Of a stretch of 64,000 bases of DNA, positions 23,525-34,366 are shown piece after piece. The notes below the pieces were generated by a model, which saw only the letters and a program-made list of their open reading frames with translations, was not told the DNA's origin and ran no database searches. Position 1 is the first letter of the stretch, and every line of letters starts with the position of its first letter. This DNA is from Coptis chinensis (Eukaryota > Streptophyta > Magnoliopsida > Ranunculales > Ranunculaceae): the NCBI GenBank assembly GCA_015680905.1, contig CM027377.1, positions 54,829,501 to 54,893,500 on the forward strand. The letters run 5' to 3'. The position numbers were made by a program, and so were the translations under genes.

Positions 23525-24234
23525 TCACATGTTTAACATATATATTACCGTATGAGTGGTTATTTGCATGTTGGCATATATAACTTAGGAGTTATACATA
23601 GTAATTAGGGTGTGTTTTGGTATTTTGGCCATAACTTTGGCTACGGTTCTCTGAATCATGCGTGTGAGCTCAATTCGGAAAGATCTCGACAGCGCGCACG
23701 CTGTCAATGGAGGTCATTTTCGAGGTCAAAACCAACTATTTTCCCCTCCAAAATCATCATTTTAGAAAATTGTGTTGTTTAATAAGTCGATTTTGTCATG
23801 AAAGAGGAGAACATTCCAACGAGGGTTAAAATCTGAATTGGGTAAGTTGTTTCTAAACCCTAAGGGGTGAAGTTGCTCTCTATATGACACTTGCAATCTC
23901 AATAAGTATTGACGAAATCAAATTATTATGCAATACAAGAGTCGTATTTTAGTCTAGGTAAAATACGTCGCCTGTTTAGTTTACATTTTCACATATTAGT
24001 ATATATATGTGTACGTATAATATTTTCACATGCTATCATATCTAAATACGTATGAGTAATTCAAATTTTCCTGTAACTGTAGATATACGTCTATGGATCA
24101 CGAAAAACCGTACAATCATCTTCCTGTAGCAGCAGCTTAGGCCTACGTTGTTCAACTCCAAAATCTTTAAGAGAATCATAAAATTCAAGTAATAATAAGT
24201 TCCTTCTGTCAATTAGATCTAATTTCATGCTTGC
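22911..24234 (+). other. Ath-1 5' leader
   Basis: Non-coding leader between primer site and gag. It contains two long TA tracts (23392-23522) and, at 24095-24123, a 29-base exact copy of a gag segment (24543-24571). Confidence 0.6.
23392..23522. repeat. Twin (TA)n microsatellites with inverted flanks
   Basis: About 60 and 50 bases of pure TA alternation, separated by ACGGTAATATATATACT. The complementary string TATATATTACCGT follows at 23539-23552, so the whole stretch can fold into one long hairpin. Confidence 0.9.
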
Positions 24235-25840
24235 ATGAGATTAAGGTCTGGTTCCACTAAAGAATTTGAACATACATATCGTCAAAAAAAATACGATAAG
24301 CAACTGCGTAAGTTCTCACCTAAAAATTGTTCTCCTTCTGTTAATTACCTTAATCAAGTTCCTTCGTCACCATTAAATTCAGCAGTTATGGCTGACCATC
24401 CTCCACCAGCTGAGAAGCCCCTGTCGGACTTATATACTGCATTACAGGAAGGACCTTGTTCTTGCATCAAACTTGAGGACATTGTCGGTGATTTTCATAT
24501 CCTACCAAACGTTTTTAGTTTGTTACCTATGTACCATGGTTTGGATCACGAAAAACCGTACAATCATCTTCGTAGGCTTCAACAAGTGGCCACAACATTT
24601 CACCATCCAGCTGTCTCTAAGGAACAACTCTTGCTTCGGCTATTTCCATTCACCTTAGCAGAAAAAGCGTCAATTTGGCTTGCAGGACAACAACCACAAT
24701 CCATAGACACATGGAATAAACTTGTTCAAGCTTTCATGCTTCAATTTTACACTCAAGAGAAAACTACTGAAATGCTTCAAAAAATTCAATTCTTTCGTCA
24801 AAATCCTCATGAATCGTTTACGGAAGCATGAAGTCGCTTTACTGATCTTCTTTTAGAATGTCCTCATCACCAACTAGACAAAAGTCGTCCTTGTCCGTTC
24901 CTTCTTTAATGAACTTTCTGATCATCAAAAAGAAACTCTTGATATAATGAACAGCGGTTGCTTCATGGACAAAGGAGCTACTGAAGCATATACTTTTCTT
25001 GAAAAGCAAGCGAAAAAGGGTACACACTGGGGTAACACTGAGCCGTCTAGATAATCAAAGGATACTGTAACAAAGGCTACATCTATTTTTGAGGTAAAAC
25101 CCAATCCCGAATTAAAAAATTTGATAGAATCGCTAACTAAAAAAGTAGATGCCCTTGCAGTTCAAGTAAACGATCAACTCCCAAAACAGGTAATGAACAT
25201 TGACACATCCCCATGTTTTCTTTGTCTCAGTCCTGACCATCCTGATGCTTATTGTCCCTTGTTATATGCCTCCCCTCTTAACCATCAGAAGAGGCATGTG
25301 TATTCAACATTCCTAATGCACCTTGGCGACAGCATCCGAATTTCGCTTGGTGCCAGAATAACCAACAGCTGGGGGCTCCTCCAGGTTTCGCTAATCCACT
25401 TGTTTGACCAACCAACAACTTTATTCCATACCGCCATGGAAATAATCAACAATACCAACAAAGTCAGAATCAATTTCAATTGGATGCTAACTACCAAACC
25501 AACCGTAGCCTTGTTCCAACCAATCCAAATCCCAACTATAATCAACAACTTCTCAGCAATAATCGTGATCTTGTACCTGTTGCACAACCTGCGCCACTCG
25601 TTACAGATAGGACAAGTGAGACTTTCTTAGCTTACATGAACCAACAATCTCAAATTTTAACGTCTATCCAACAATCACTTCAACAATTGGCACAAGAAAA
25701 GAGTCAGAAAGGCGTGTTTCCTAGACAAGCAGTTCCAAACCCTAAGCTAGCAAACACTGCCTTTGAACTCACCAATGCAACGGGTACAAGTACTCCCAAC
25801 CAAGGTGAGGTGCATGCAATCACTACTCTTCAATCTTGAA
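24235..25840 (+). pseudogene. Ath-1 gag
   Basis: The start MRLRSGSTKEFEHTYR is of the kind seen in Athila gag. Residues DHEKPYNHLRRLQ, LRLFPFTLAEKASIWL and NKLVQAFMLQFYT form the gag (PF03732-like) domain up to a TGA at 24829-24831, which replaces the Trp codon kept in Ath-2. A frameshift follows near 24880. A CCHC knuckle (CFLCLSPDHPDAYC) is encoded at 25214-25255, then a Gln/Asn/Pro-rich linker to 25837. Gag would build the particle; this copy is broken. Confidence 0.85.
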
Positions 25841-26137
25841 AAACTGTAGATAATGAAATATGTATGCCAAATGATCAACCAAAGGAATCCGACGGTTCAA
25901 ATGAATCTATTTCCAATAATGAACCTACGGAGGATTCACCAAATACAACAAAGTCAACATCTTAGAATTTAGGAAACAAGCAAGCGGACCCCTTTGCCAA
26001 ATTCCGCCGTAAGGCACCGTTTCCTGCACGCTTGGCAAAGAATAAACCTGATGAGAATTTTGCTAAAATTCGAGAGACTTTTCAGAATTTGACAATCAAC
26101 TTACCTTTTCTTGACGCCTTAAAGCTATTGCCAAAAC

Positions 26138-28417
26138 ATGCAAAAATTTCTGAAAGATATGTGCACCACAAAAAGGAGAACTAATGTTCCTCAACAAGCG
26201 TTCCTCACCGATCAGTTTCCATCCATCACCAAACACAATGGTGACAAATATAAGAACCCTGGTAGACCAACGGTTCCATGCACCTTAGGTGACAAATATA
26301 CGGTTATTGCGCTACTAGACCTAGGAGCTAGTGTGAACTTACTTCCATATTACTTATTTAAACAACTAGGTCTTCATGAGCTGAAACCTACCACCATGAC
26401 TCTACAGTTAGCCGATCGTTCCATTAAGTATCCAAAAGGAATTGTGAAAAACGTCATTGTAAAAGTCCAAGACTTTTTCTATCCTATAGATTTTGTTATT
26501 TTGGATACAGAAGTTGCATGTGATTCCATTCCTATCATCTTAGGACGTCCGTTCCTAGCAATTGCTAATGCTCTTATTAACTGTAGGGATGGTTCCATGA
26601 CCATGTCCTTCGGAAATCTTTCGGTCGAGGTAAATGTGTTCAAGATGATGAAACAAATTCCAGAGCCTGACATTGATGGTGAGGTGAACATGGTTGATAG
26701 CATTGTGCAAGAGTATTTAACAAACACTTTTCATGAAGATGAAGTATACCAATTTCTTTCCTTTAGCGATTCTGAATTTAAGGACGATGATTATACACAA
26801 GAAGTAAACGAGTTATTAGAGTCAATACCATTATTTGACCCTACGACCATGATGTCCAGCGATTTGGATGAACATCAATCTGTTTACTCTATGGACGATG
26901 ACTTTCCTCAAGAATCTCTAATACCCACTCCACCTGCCCCTGACTTAAAACCTCTTCTTTCGGAATTAAAATACGTACATCTTGATCCAGATAGTAGTTA
27001 TCCAATTTTTATATCATCTCAATTGACAAATGATCAAGAATCCCGTTTAATAGATGTCATTCAACAGCACTGTTCTTCTATTGGATGGTCCCTTGATGAC
27101 ATTAAGGGCATTGACCCTAATGTATGCACCCATTGTATACATCTTGAAGAAAATGCTAAGACGTCGCGTGAACCGCAGCGTCATCTAAACCCAACCGTGA
27201 AAGATGTGGTACAGGAGGAAGTTTTAAGATTACTCGATGCAGGTATTATTTAGCCTATATCCGATAGTATTTGGGTGAGTCCTGTACACATTGTTCCAAA
27301 GAAATCTGGCATTACAGTTGTGCACAATGATAAAGATGAATGCATCTCCGCTCGTATTCCAATGAAATGGCGAATATGCATTGACTATCGCAAACTTAAT
27401 GCAATAACTCGTAAGGATTACTTTCCACTGCCCTTCATCGATCAGATGCTTGAACGATTAGCTGGTCATGCGTATTACTGTTTTCTTTATGGTTATTCAG
27501 AATATTTTCAGATAGTCATAGATCCTGCTGATAAAGAAAAGAATACGTTCACCTGTCCTTTTGGTACATTTGCATATAAACGAATGTCTTTCACCCTTCG
27601 CAATGCACCTGGTACTTTCCAACGCTACATGCTTCATATTTTCAGTGATATGGTTGAACATTTTATAGAAGTATTCATGGACGACTTCTCAATATATGGA
27701 GATTCTTTCGATAGCTGTCTATCAAATCTTGAAAAGGTCTTTACACATTGTGAAGGAAAAACCTTGTTCTTAATTGGGAAAAATGTCATTTCATGGTTAA
27801 AAAAAGGAATAGTTTTAGGACATATCATTTCAAAAGACGGAATCGAAGTCGACAAAGCTAAGATAGAAAAAATTGCTTCACTTCTTATACCAAAAATAGT
27901 TCGCAACATTCGCTCATTTTTAGGACACGCAAGTTTCTATAGGAGATTTATTCAAGATTTCTCAAAGGTTGCTCGACCTTTAACCAATCTCTTGCTTAAA
28001 GATGCCATTTTTTACTTCAGTTTCAATTGCAAACAAGCTTTTGAGACTTTAAAATCCACCTTAACTACCGCTCTGATAATTCAACCACCTGATTGGTCTA
28101 AACCTTTTGAATTAATGTGTGACACGAGTGACTATGCTATTAGAGCTGTACTAGGGCAACGCCGAGAAAATAAGCCAATTGTCATTTACTACACGAGTAA
28201 AACCCTTAATGAAGCTCAACGTAACTACACAACCACTGAGAAAGATTTTCTCGCTGTTGTATATGCCTTGGATAAGTTTCGTCCTTACCTAGTGGGTTCT
28301 TCCACAATTGTCTACACTGACCATGCGGTAACCGTTTACCTATTAGCGAAAAAAGATGCAAAACAGAGGTTGATCCATTTGGATTCTCCTCTTGCAAGAA
28401 TTTACTCTAGAAATTAG
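26138..28417 (+). pseudogene. Ath-1 protease, reverse transcriptase and RNase H
   Basis: The frame from 26138 has the protease site DLGAS at residue 61 and ILGRPFL about 70 residues on. The frame is closed by TAG at 27251-27253 but continues in register into RT. RT blocks: VPKKSGITVV, WRICIDYRKLN, PLPFIDQML, FGTFAYKRMSF, and FMDDFS as the YxDD box. The block FLYGYSEYFQI has Tyr where the first catalytic Asp is expected. RNase H: LMCDTSDYAI, TSKTLNEAQRNY, EKDFLAVVYAL, VYTDHA. It ends at 28417 with a stop, after which the frame shifts. Confidence 0.88.
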
Positions 28418-29828
28418 AGATAAAAAAGGTTGCAAAAATGTGGTTGCCAACCATTTATCAAGACTTGTCAGTGATATTGATACTGATACCGAACCTATCT
28501 GTGATTCCTTTCCGGATGAACACTTATATTCCATTTTTTCGTCCCCTCGGTGCATTTGACATAGTAAATTACTTAGTTACAGAGGAAGTACCTTCATCTT
28601 GGCCTCGTAATGACCGAAAAAAGTTCTTATCCACTGTGAAATTTTATTTCTGGGATGATCCCTACCTCTTCAAGTATTGTTCAGACCAACTAATCTGTTG
28701 TTGCATTCCCGACTGGGAACACAATGACGTGTTATCCTTCTGCCATGAACAATCTTGTAGTGGTCATTTTAGTGGTAAGAAAACAGCGGCCAAGGTTCTA
28801 CAATGTGGATTTTATTGGCCAACACTGTTTAGAGATGCACATGAGCATTGCAAAGCATGCAACCGCTGCCAGCAGCTATGATGCATTACTCAACGCAATA
28901 TGATGCCTTTAAATCCCATTTTAATTGTGGAAATCTTTGATATATGGGGCATCGACTTCATGGGTCCCTTTCCAAATTCTCATGGTTTCCTTTACATACT
29001 GGTAGCAGTTGACTATGTGTCAAAATGGATTGAGGTATTGGCATGTCGTGCTAATGATCATAAAACTGTCATTTTTTTCGTAAAAGAAAATATTTTCTCT
29101 CAATTTGGCGTTCCAAAAACTATTATTAGTGATGGGGGAAAATATTTCTGTAATAAATTTTTGAATCATTAGTAAAGAAATATAGAGTCACGCACAAAGT
29201 GGTAACTCCGTATCATCCTCAAACCAGTGGCCAAGTAGAAGTCTCTAATAGAGAGATCAAATCTATTTTGGAAAAAATCATTAATCCATCTAGAAAAGAC
29301 TGGTCTCTATGATTATCTGATGCCTTGTGGGCATACAGAACAGCTTTTAAGACACCTATAGGGATGTCTTCTTATCTCTTCGTTTTTGGAAAACCTTGTC
29401 ACTGCGGTTGAACTTGAGCATCGTGCTCTATGGGCCATCAAAAGCCTCAATTATAATACTAATGCGGCAGGCGCAAAGAGAAAATTGCAGTTAAATGAGC
29501 TCGAGGAAATTCGGAGTGATGCCTATGATCCCTCGAAATCTTATAAAGCCAACATGAAAAGAGTGCATGACAAGCACATATTGAGAAAAGATTTCAAAGT
29601 TGGTCAAAAAGTTTTGTTGTACAACTCAAGATTACACATTTTTTCAGGAAAATTAAAAACTCGATGGTCTGGTCCTTTCATTGTCTCTGCTGTCGGGCTA
29701 TATCTTTGAAAAACGTAAATGATGACAGCAAATTTCAAGTAAATGGCCAACGCGTTAAACATTATCATGAGTTGCGCTCTCCAGATGTCGAAGAGACTCT
29801 TCTTAAAGATCCAGTCTACACAGACTAA
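28360..29828 (+). pseudogene. Ath-1 integrase
   Basis: The linker NVVANHLSRL leads to the HHCC finger: HEQSCSGHFSGKKTA...CKACNRC, ending 28881. The core is at 28900-29172 ([10 protein letters not shown] with the first Asp; SDGGKYFC with the second). The Glu block [16 protein letters not shown] follows after a frameshift near 29170. A C-terminal part at 29386-29709 ([32 protein letters not shown]) and the closing residues DPVYTD reach the stop TAA at 29826-29828. Compared with Ath-2 there are at least four lesions. Confidence 0.85.
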
Positions 29829-29989
29829 TAGATTCACTGGTGTACTTCTTTCCATGTGATATAAACAGGGAAAGTATGCCATTAGGGTAGCTGGGCCCTC
29901 TTCTATTTTCTTTTTTAAAAATCCCTAGAGTGTGTGGTTGCAAGCGCCGTAACCTTAGTCCACAAAACTCTATTCAGAACTGAGTATAA

Positions 29990-30232
29990 ATGTCTTCTGT
30001 TAATCGAGCAAACGTGCCTTCTGGTAAACAATGGGTACCAAAATTTTCAACTCCTTCCTTCTCTTCCCTTTTCTATTCTCTTCCTCGCGAACTTCAGCTC
30101 ATCATTTGGTGTAAATCTCACCCATCTCGAATAGGTAATGGTCGTAGTACTTTTTGCTCGGCGGCGCTTAAAAAGGAAAGGATGAAGTGCGTGGTGTATG
30201 AATTGTCAAACACCTTTCTGTCCAGGTCTTGA
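29990..30232 (+). CDS. Small ORF after pol in Ath-1 (80 residues), conserved as a remnant in Ath-2
   Basis: The frame begins MSSVNRANVPSGKQWVPK, includes PSFSSLFYSLPRELQLIIW and ends YELSNTFLSRS. In Ath-2 the same place after pol (- strand from 50360) reads MSSEMRANVPAGKR, stop, VPKISPPSFSSLF, and the closing YALSNTFLS is also recognisable. Position, start codon and residues are therefore shared, though the Ath-2 copy is broken. I do not recognise the product. It could be a real small protein or a conserved RNA segment that happens to be open. Confidence 0.4.
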   Translation: MSSVNRANVPSGKQWVPKFSTPSFSSLFYSLPRELQLIIWCKSHPSRIGNGRSTFCSAALKKERMKCVVYELSNTFLSRS

Positions 30233-30317
30233 TCTACTATCCGATATGAGCCGGTATAAGGTATATTATTGTCTGACACCAGCTCAGCAGGATAAACTTC
30301 GTTGTCGTCCCGTTGCT

Positions 30318-30430
30318 CCCACAGGTTGGGATTCGTCTTGAGGATCTGACGTTAAAAGACTCACATTCGTCTTGAGGATCTGATGTTAAAAGACTCACAT
30401 TCGTCTTGAGGATCTGACATAAAAAGACTC
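30318..30430 (+). repeat. Short tandem array between pol and ORF3 of Ath-1
   Basis: Three units of about 38 bases built on CGTCTTGAGGATCTGAC and TTAAAAGACTCACATT. Ath-2 has a matching three-unit array at 49918-50028 in the opposite orientation, as expected from its strand. Confidence 0.8.
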
Positions 30431-30469
30431 AACATGTATATACTCGTTTTTTTTTATCTTTCCCTTAGC

Positions 30470-30745
30470 ACCAAGCATGGTGCCCAAAGAGAGTCGTGAT
30501 ATGCAACATCGGACATTTCCTAATTCGTGCGGGCAATGGATTCCACCCAGGCCAACCCCGATCGGTTTTCTATGTGACTGTATTTCGGGGCGGTTTGAGG
30601 CTATACCATATGTACTAAGGGTAATATTATTATTAGACCATTGCACATTGGTCAGGGATGGTACCGTCCTGAACCCTAGGCCCCCAAAACATAAAGGTTA
30701 AGCCACAGTCTGGCTGGATTGGGTTCGCCCCAGAGCCGACATAAA
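30470..30745 (+). other. Conserved non-coding block after pol (Ath-1 copy)
   Basis: Contains GGGCAATGGATTCCACCC, GGGGCGGTTTGAGGCTAT and CCACAGTCTGGCTGGATTGG. The same strings, reverse complemented, occur at 49620-49850 in Ath-2, and weaker forms at 42155-42660 in LTR-X. A role in splicing or translation of ORF3 is possible but not shown. Confidence 0.65.
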
Positions 30746-31180
30746 AGTTGCCTGATTTAAGCTGTTTGTGGTGTTTTTTTGACTGCCGGTGTTGTCGACA
30801 CGTTCCTCTCGACTTGTACATTTGTATATAAAATTTGTAAATAAATAAAAACTTATTAAAAAAAATAAAAAATGGGGGGTTGCGTTCTGTTTTTTACAAG
30901 ATTTAACCCCAAAATAAAAATAAAAAGGTTTGAATATACCTTAGCCATACTCCATTGGATGGCATTTTTAATGCCGATCATTTTCACATCTCATTCGTTC
31001 AATTTGGAGTTAAAACGAAGTGAAATTTCACGTTTGAAATTTCATGACACTTCAGGACATAAGGGGAATTTCTGGAAATTATTTGGGCTTGGGCCGAAAA
31101 TTAGAACCCAACCCAAATCACGAGTCAAAACCCAACGGACTGATCCCAACGGTCAGATGCGCAACAGTCAGATTTTCCAT

Positions 31181-31270
31181 TATAAATCTAACTCTCCTCT
31201 TCCACTTTCACTCATCCCCTTCTCTCACTCTTCACAAATTCTCATTTTCTTTAACATAATGAATCAACTT
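31181..31270 (+). promoter_or_regulatory. Possible internal promoter and abortive ORF3 start (upstream copy)
   Basis: ATTATAAATC is followed about 75 bases on by an ATG (31259) that opens MNQLE and then stops. A second set, CTATAAATC at 31944-31952 followed by the ORF3a ATG at 32018 (MDQPR), looks like a duplicate. Ath-2 has TTTATAAC at 49251-49258 upstream of its ORF3. TATA function is inferred only from sequence and spacing. Confidence 0.35.
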
Positions 31271-31516
31271 GAGTGATAGGAAAAGGAGCAATGCGAATGG
31301 GCTGTAACAATATTCGTGATAACCGTGTTTATCATTGTTCTACTGTCGCTCATGCATAACATGCTCTAGAATATCTAGATCTATGTAACCGACATCTCTC
31401 TTTCCGTCTGTCGTTTTGTATATTAGTATGGTGTGTTAAATAATTCTCACACATTTGTACGGGTTACGTATTAAATGGAGAAGTTTCGTATTAAATATTT
31501 GTGTATATTAGTTCTC

Positions 31517-31541
31517 TTTTCCTCTAAAAAAAAAAAAAAAA

Positions 31542-31585
<44 letters not shown>
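31517..31585. repeat. Poly(A) and (TAA)n microsatellite
   Basis: A run of A followed by about 14 TAA units in the non-coding part between pol and ORF3a of Ath-1. Confidence 0.9.
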
Positions 31586-31587
<2 letters not shown>

Positions 31588-31939
31588 CAAACCATAACAA
31601 AGAAAACACCATCCAAAACTCACCAAAATAATTAAATCGATGCTCATGGTGTTCAGAGAAGATCGCGCACGCTACAAGGTACGCATAACACTTGTCACAC
31701 ATGTAGCTTGATTATTCTATCCATATGCTATTACTGAGGTCTGATCATCATTTCTGAAATTACGTGTAAGTCTAACTACCCTGTGAAACTTTCCTTCGTA
31801 TTTTCTAACATTGAAACATCTCATTAATTGTTTTTGGAAATCTGACATGACAAGACTTATTATGGATCCCTATTGTTGCTGTTCATAATCACAGGGGTCA
31901 TTAACTACACTTGGAATTCATATTGGTACAGACTCATAG

Positions 31940-31955
31940 ATTGGCTATAAATCTC
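31940..31955 (+). promoter_or_regulatory. TATA-like box 65-75 bases before ORF3a
   Basis: GGCTATAAATC lies about 70 bases before the ORF3a ATG, a normal distance for a plant TATA box with a short leader. The leader between them is pyrimidine-rich. Inferred internal promoter. Confidence 0.35.
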
Positions 31956-32017
31956 TTCTGTTCAGCCATTCTCTTTTCAAACAATTTTCACTATCCTTCC
32001 CTCCGTAATAGTACCAA

Positions 32018-33082
32018 ATGGATCAACCAAGAAAAATAATGTCTGAGAAAGACTACCTAAAAGTTTTTGAAGATGGCCGGTTTTCTCCTTATTTTGACAC
32101 CAAAATTGTACGTCAGGGATGGACACCTCTTCTATATCATTCATCAGCTGGTTATTCCCGAGAATTGGTTTTGATGTTCTACCAATTTATAGGACCTGAG
32201 AATGGAAAATTCTACTTCAATGCTTATGGACGACGATTGGAATTGACTAGGGAAATTATCTCCGACATACTTCAGATCCCAATGAATTCCCAGGAGTTCC
32301 TTTTTCCAGAGTCATTATTCGATTTCGTCAAAACTTTACTAAGAGCTACCGTATCTCATGGTGAAGTGGGAAATAGACATCACGTTGTTCTTCAATGCTT
32401 TTTGAAACAGAATCAACGAGTTGTGCTCCACTAGTTAGGACACAATGTGATAGGTACATCTCACCAATCAGAAGTCACAAAGTCTCAACTTCACCTACTT
32501 TGGATTTTGCAGACTCAAAGGGATGATTTTTGTCTAATCCAACACCTCTGGAACGTGATCACCAGGAAAACAAGAAAGTCAGCACCTTTACCTTTACCTA
32601 CTTTAGTCACACAAATTATAATGCGTTGGGGTTATCCAGTAATTTCTCCAGAAACACCACTTCAAAGAGCACATATTAGTGTACTCCAAACAGACTACTC
32701 CATTGGTTTTTGGACTCCTGATACTTTGACAGATGAACAGAACGACCCAAGCTCAAACCCTAACCATTTCTTTGATGAAAATGCCATGCTAAATTTTTTT
32801 AATCCCATGGAAGGCATTCAATTTCTTCATCACGGCATGCGGGAACTATACGCTCGTCAGAATATCATCATTACAACTCTTAAGGAATTCCAAGAACGTC
32901 AAGCAATGCATGATGTTGAACAGGAGGAAATCTTGGAAAATCATTCTCAGTCCTTGAAAAATCATGCTCTCCTAATGGAGAATCAAACTACACTCTCTGC
33001 CAGCCAAGGGGACATTCAGATGCAGCTCAGACAACAAATTGAAGAACTAAACACTGTGGTGCATGATATGCGTCTCCAGTAG
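32018..33082 (+). pseudogene. Ath-1 ORF3a (Athila extra ORF, plant-transposon-protein-like)
   Basis: The frame starts MDQPRKIMSEKDYLKVF and runs to a TAG at 32432. After a shift it is open again from 32447 to 33082. Blocks: SPYFDTKIVRQGWTPLL, RELVLMFYQF, KFYFNAYGRRLEL, then LHLLWILQTQRDDFCLI and a Gln/Glu-rich, coiled-coil-like end. It aligns with 49033-48031 of Ath-2. The GW...L...FY pattern resembles a domain called 'putative plant transposon protein' in annotations (from memory). Athila elements carry an env-like ORF at this place, but I see no signal peptide or membrane segment here. The function is unknown. Confidence 0.7.
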
Positions 33083-33366
33083 CATCATAATAATCCATGA
33101 TTTTCTTATTGAATAAAAATGGAATAATAATACTAAGTGAATAAATAAATAATCGTATATATTATTACGTTTTTCGTCGTATTATTAATTTTGTTCTTAT
33201 CTTTGTGTCTTCTTTTGTAAGAAATGCTTGCTAAAATTATTTACGTTGTGACTAACTAATTTTAACATGTGATTTTCAATGTCATTACAGGAGGGTTTCT
33301 TTTCTTCCATACTCATTTATCCATCCAGTTGCCTTTCTTATTGCCCATTTTTTTACTTCATCCACC

Positions 33367-34366
33367 ATGGCATCTCCATCAAACATTGCATCTTCATCAA
33401 ACATGACACCTCCAAAACTTATTCCTGAGCAATCCTTTCAGTCTATGATGGACTCCAATACTTATGGTCATCTCTTCTGTGACTACATCACTAACATTGG
33501 GTGGTCTTCCCTAATTCTTCAACTTGACCAAACTTATTCTCCGAGTTTGGCCGCATACTTTTACGCTAATATGGAGGACACACCAGCATTCAATCATGTG
33601 CATGGCTTCTACTTAGACGGGTTCACAATCCTAGTTGGTGACACACATCATATTTTTTCTGAACAACAGCTTGCCCTAACTTTGGATCTTCCATATCACG
33701 AACCGGCCGCATCATGGCATTACATCTATCATAATTCTTACCATTCCTTTCAGTGGCAAGTGTTTCGCGACACTTACGGTGATGGTCTTGAGATTAAACA
33801 AGAAGGAGCTGGCCATGTACCATGGCGCGACATCACCATTCCCTTAGAAAGCATGACCATGAACATGGGGACTGCGATGTTGTTTGTACTCCTGAACATC
33901 ATGGAAGATTGGCATTTTTCATCGCCAATGAGGGCTGCGTAGTATTGATTAAGTAATCGCTCAAGGTCATATATTATTTAACATCTTAGGTTGTGTTATC
34001 TCCAACTTGAAACGAGCTCGCACTTTTTAGGATCAGTATATTCTTTTACCTATAACCACTTGCCGAATCATGAAGACACATTTCCCACAGTTTGCAGCTA
34101 CTTTTCATGACTGGGTCAAGGTAGATTCTATGTGCCCAGCAAACAAAATCATTTGTTCATTAAGGTTTAGGCAATGGAAGCGTCCCGCTCGATACCTGAG
34201 GCATGTTCGTTGTTACCTGATAGATGAAAATATGAAGAAACATTTGAGGAAATCCAGAGACAAAGAATGGGCAGAAATTTGGCAGACTATTATCTTTTGG
34301 TGTGATGCTAAAGAAATGCATTTCTTTATTGAGGATGCCAGACCTACACATCCCGCTGGATGGTAA
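33367..34366 (+). pseudogene. Ath-1 ORF3b, apparent paralogue of ORF3a
   Basis: 33367-33942 encodes a frame starting MASPSNIASSSNMTPPK, with NIGWSSLILQLDQTY, SLAAYFYANMED, GFYLDGFTILV and LALTLDLPYHE. These match the GW...L, L..FY and IL.IP spacing of ORF3a. After a TAG at 33940 and a shift, 34070-34366 continues with FHDWVKVDSMCPANKI, RYLRHVRCYLIDENMKKHL and WQTIIFWCDAKEMHFFIED. I infer a duplication of the ORF3 domain. No partner of 3b was found in Ath-2. No membrane segment or catalytic motif is visible. Confidence 0.55.

Noticed and set aside
23251..23536. Open frames of Tyr/Ile repeats
   Set aside because: Pure products of the TA microsatellite.
30690..30740. tRNA-like GGTTCGCCCC string after pol
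   Set aside because: No cloverleaf can be drawn around it, and the conserved block extends well beyond. No tRNA gene was found anywhere in the window.
30872..31276. 134-codon frame between pol and ORF3a of Ath-1
   Set aside because: Only the DNA is similar to Ath-2 (49120-49425). The frames differ, so this looks like leader or promoter sequence rather than a gene.
32018..34366. Calling ORF3a/3b a retroviral envelope
   Set aside because: Position fits the env-like ORF of Athila elements, but no signal peptide, cleavage site or membrane segment is visible.
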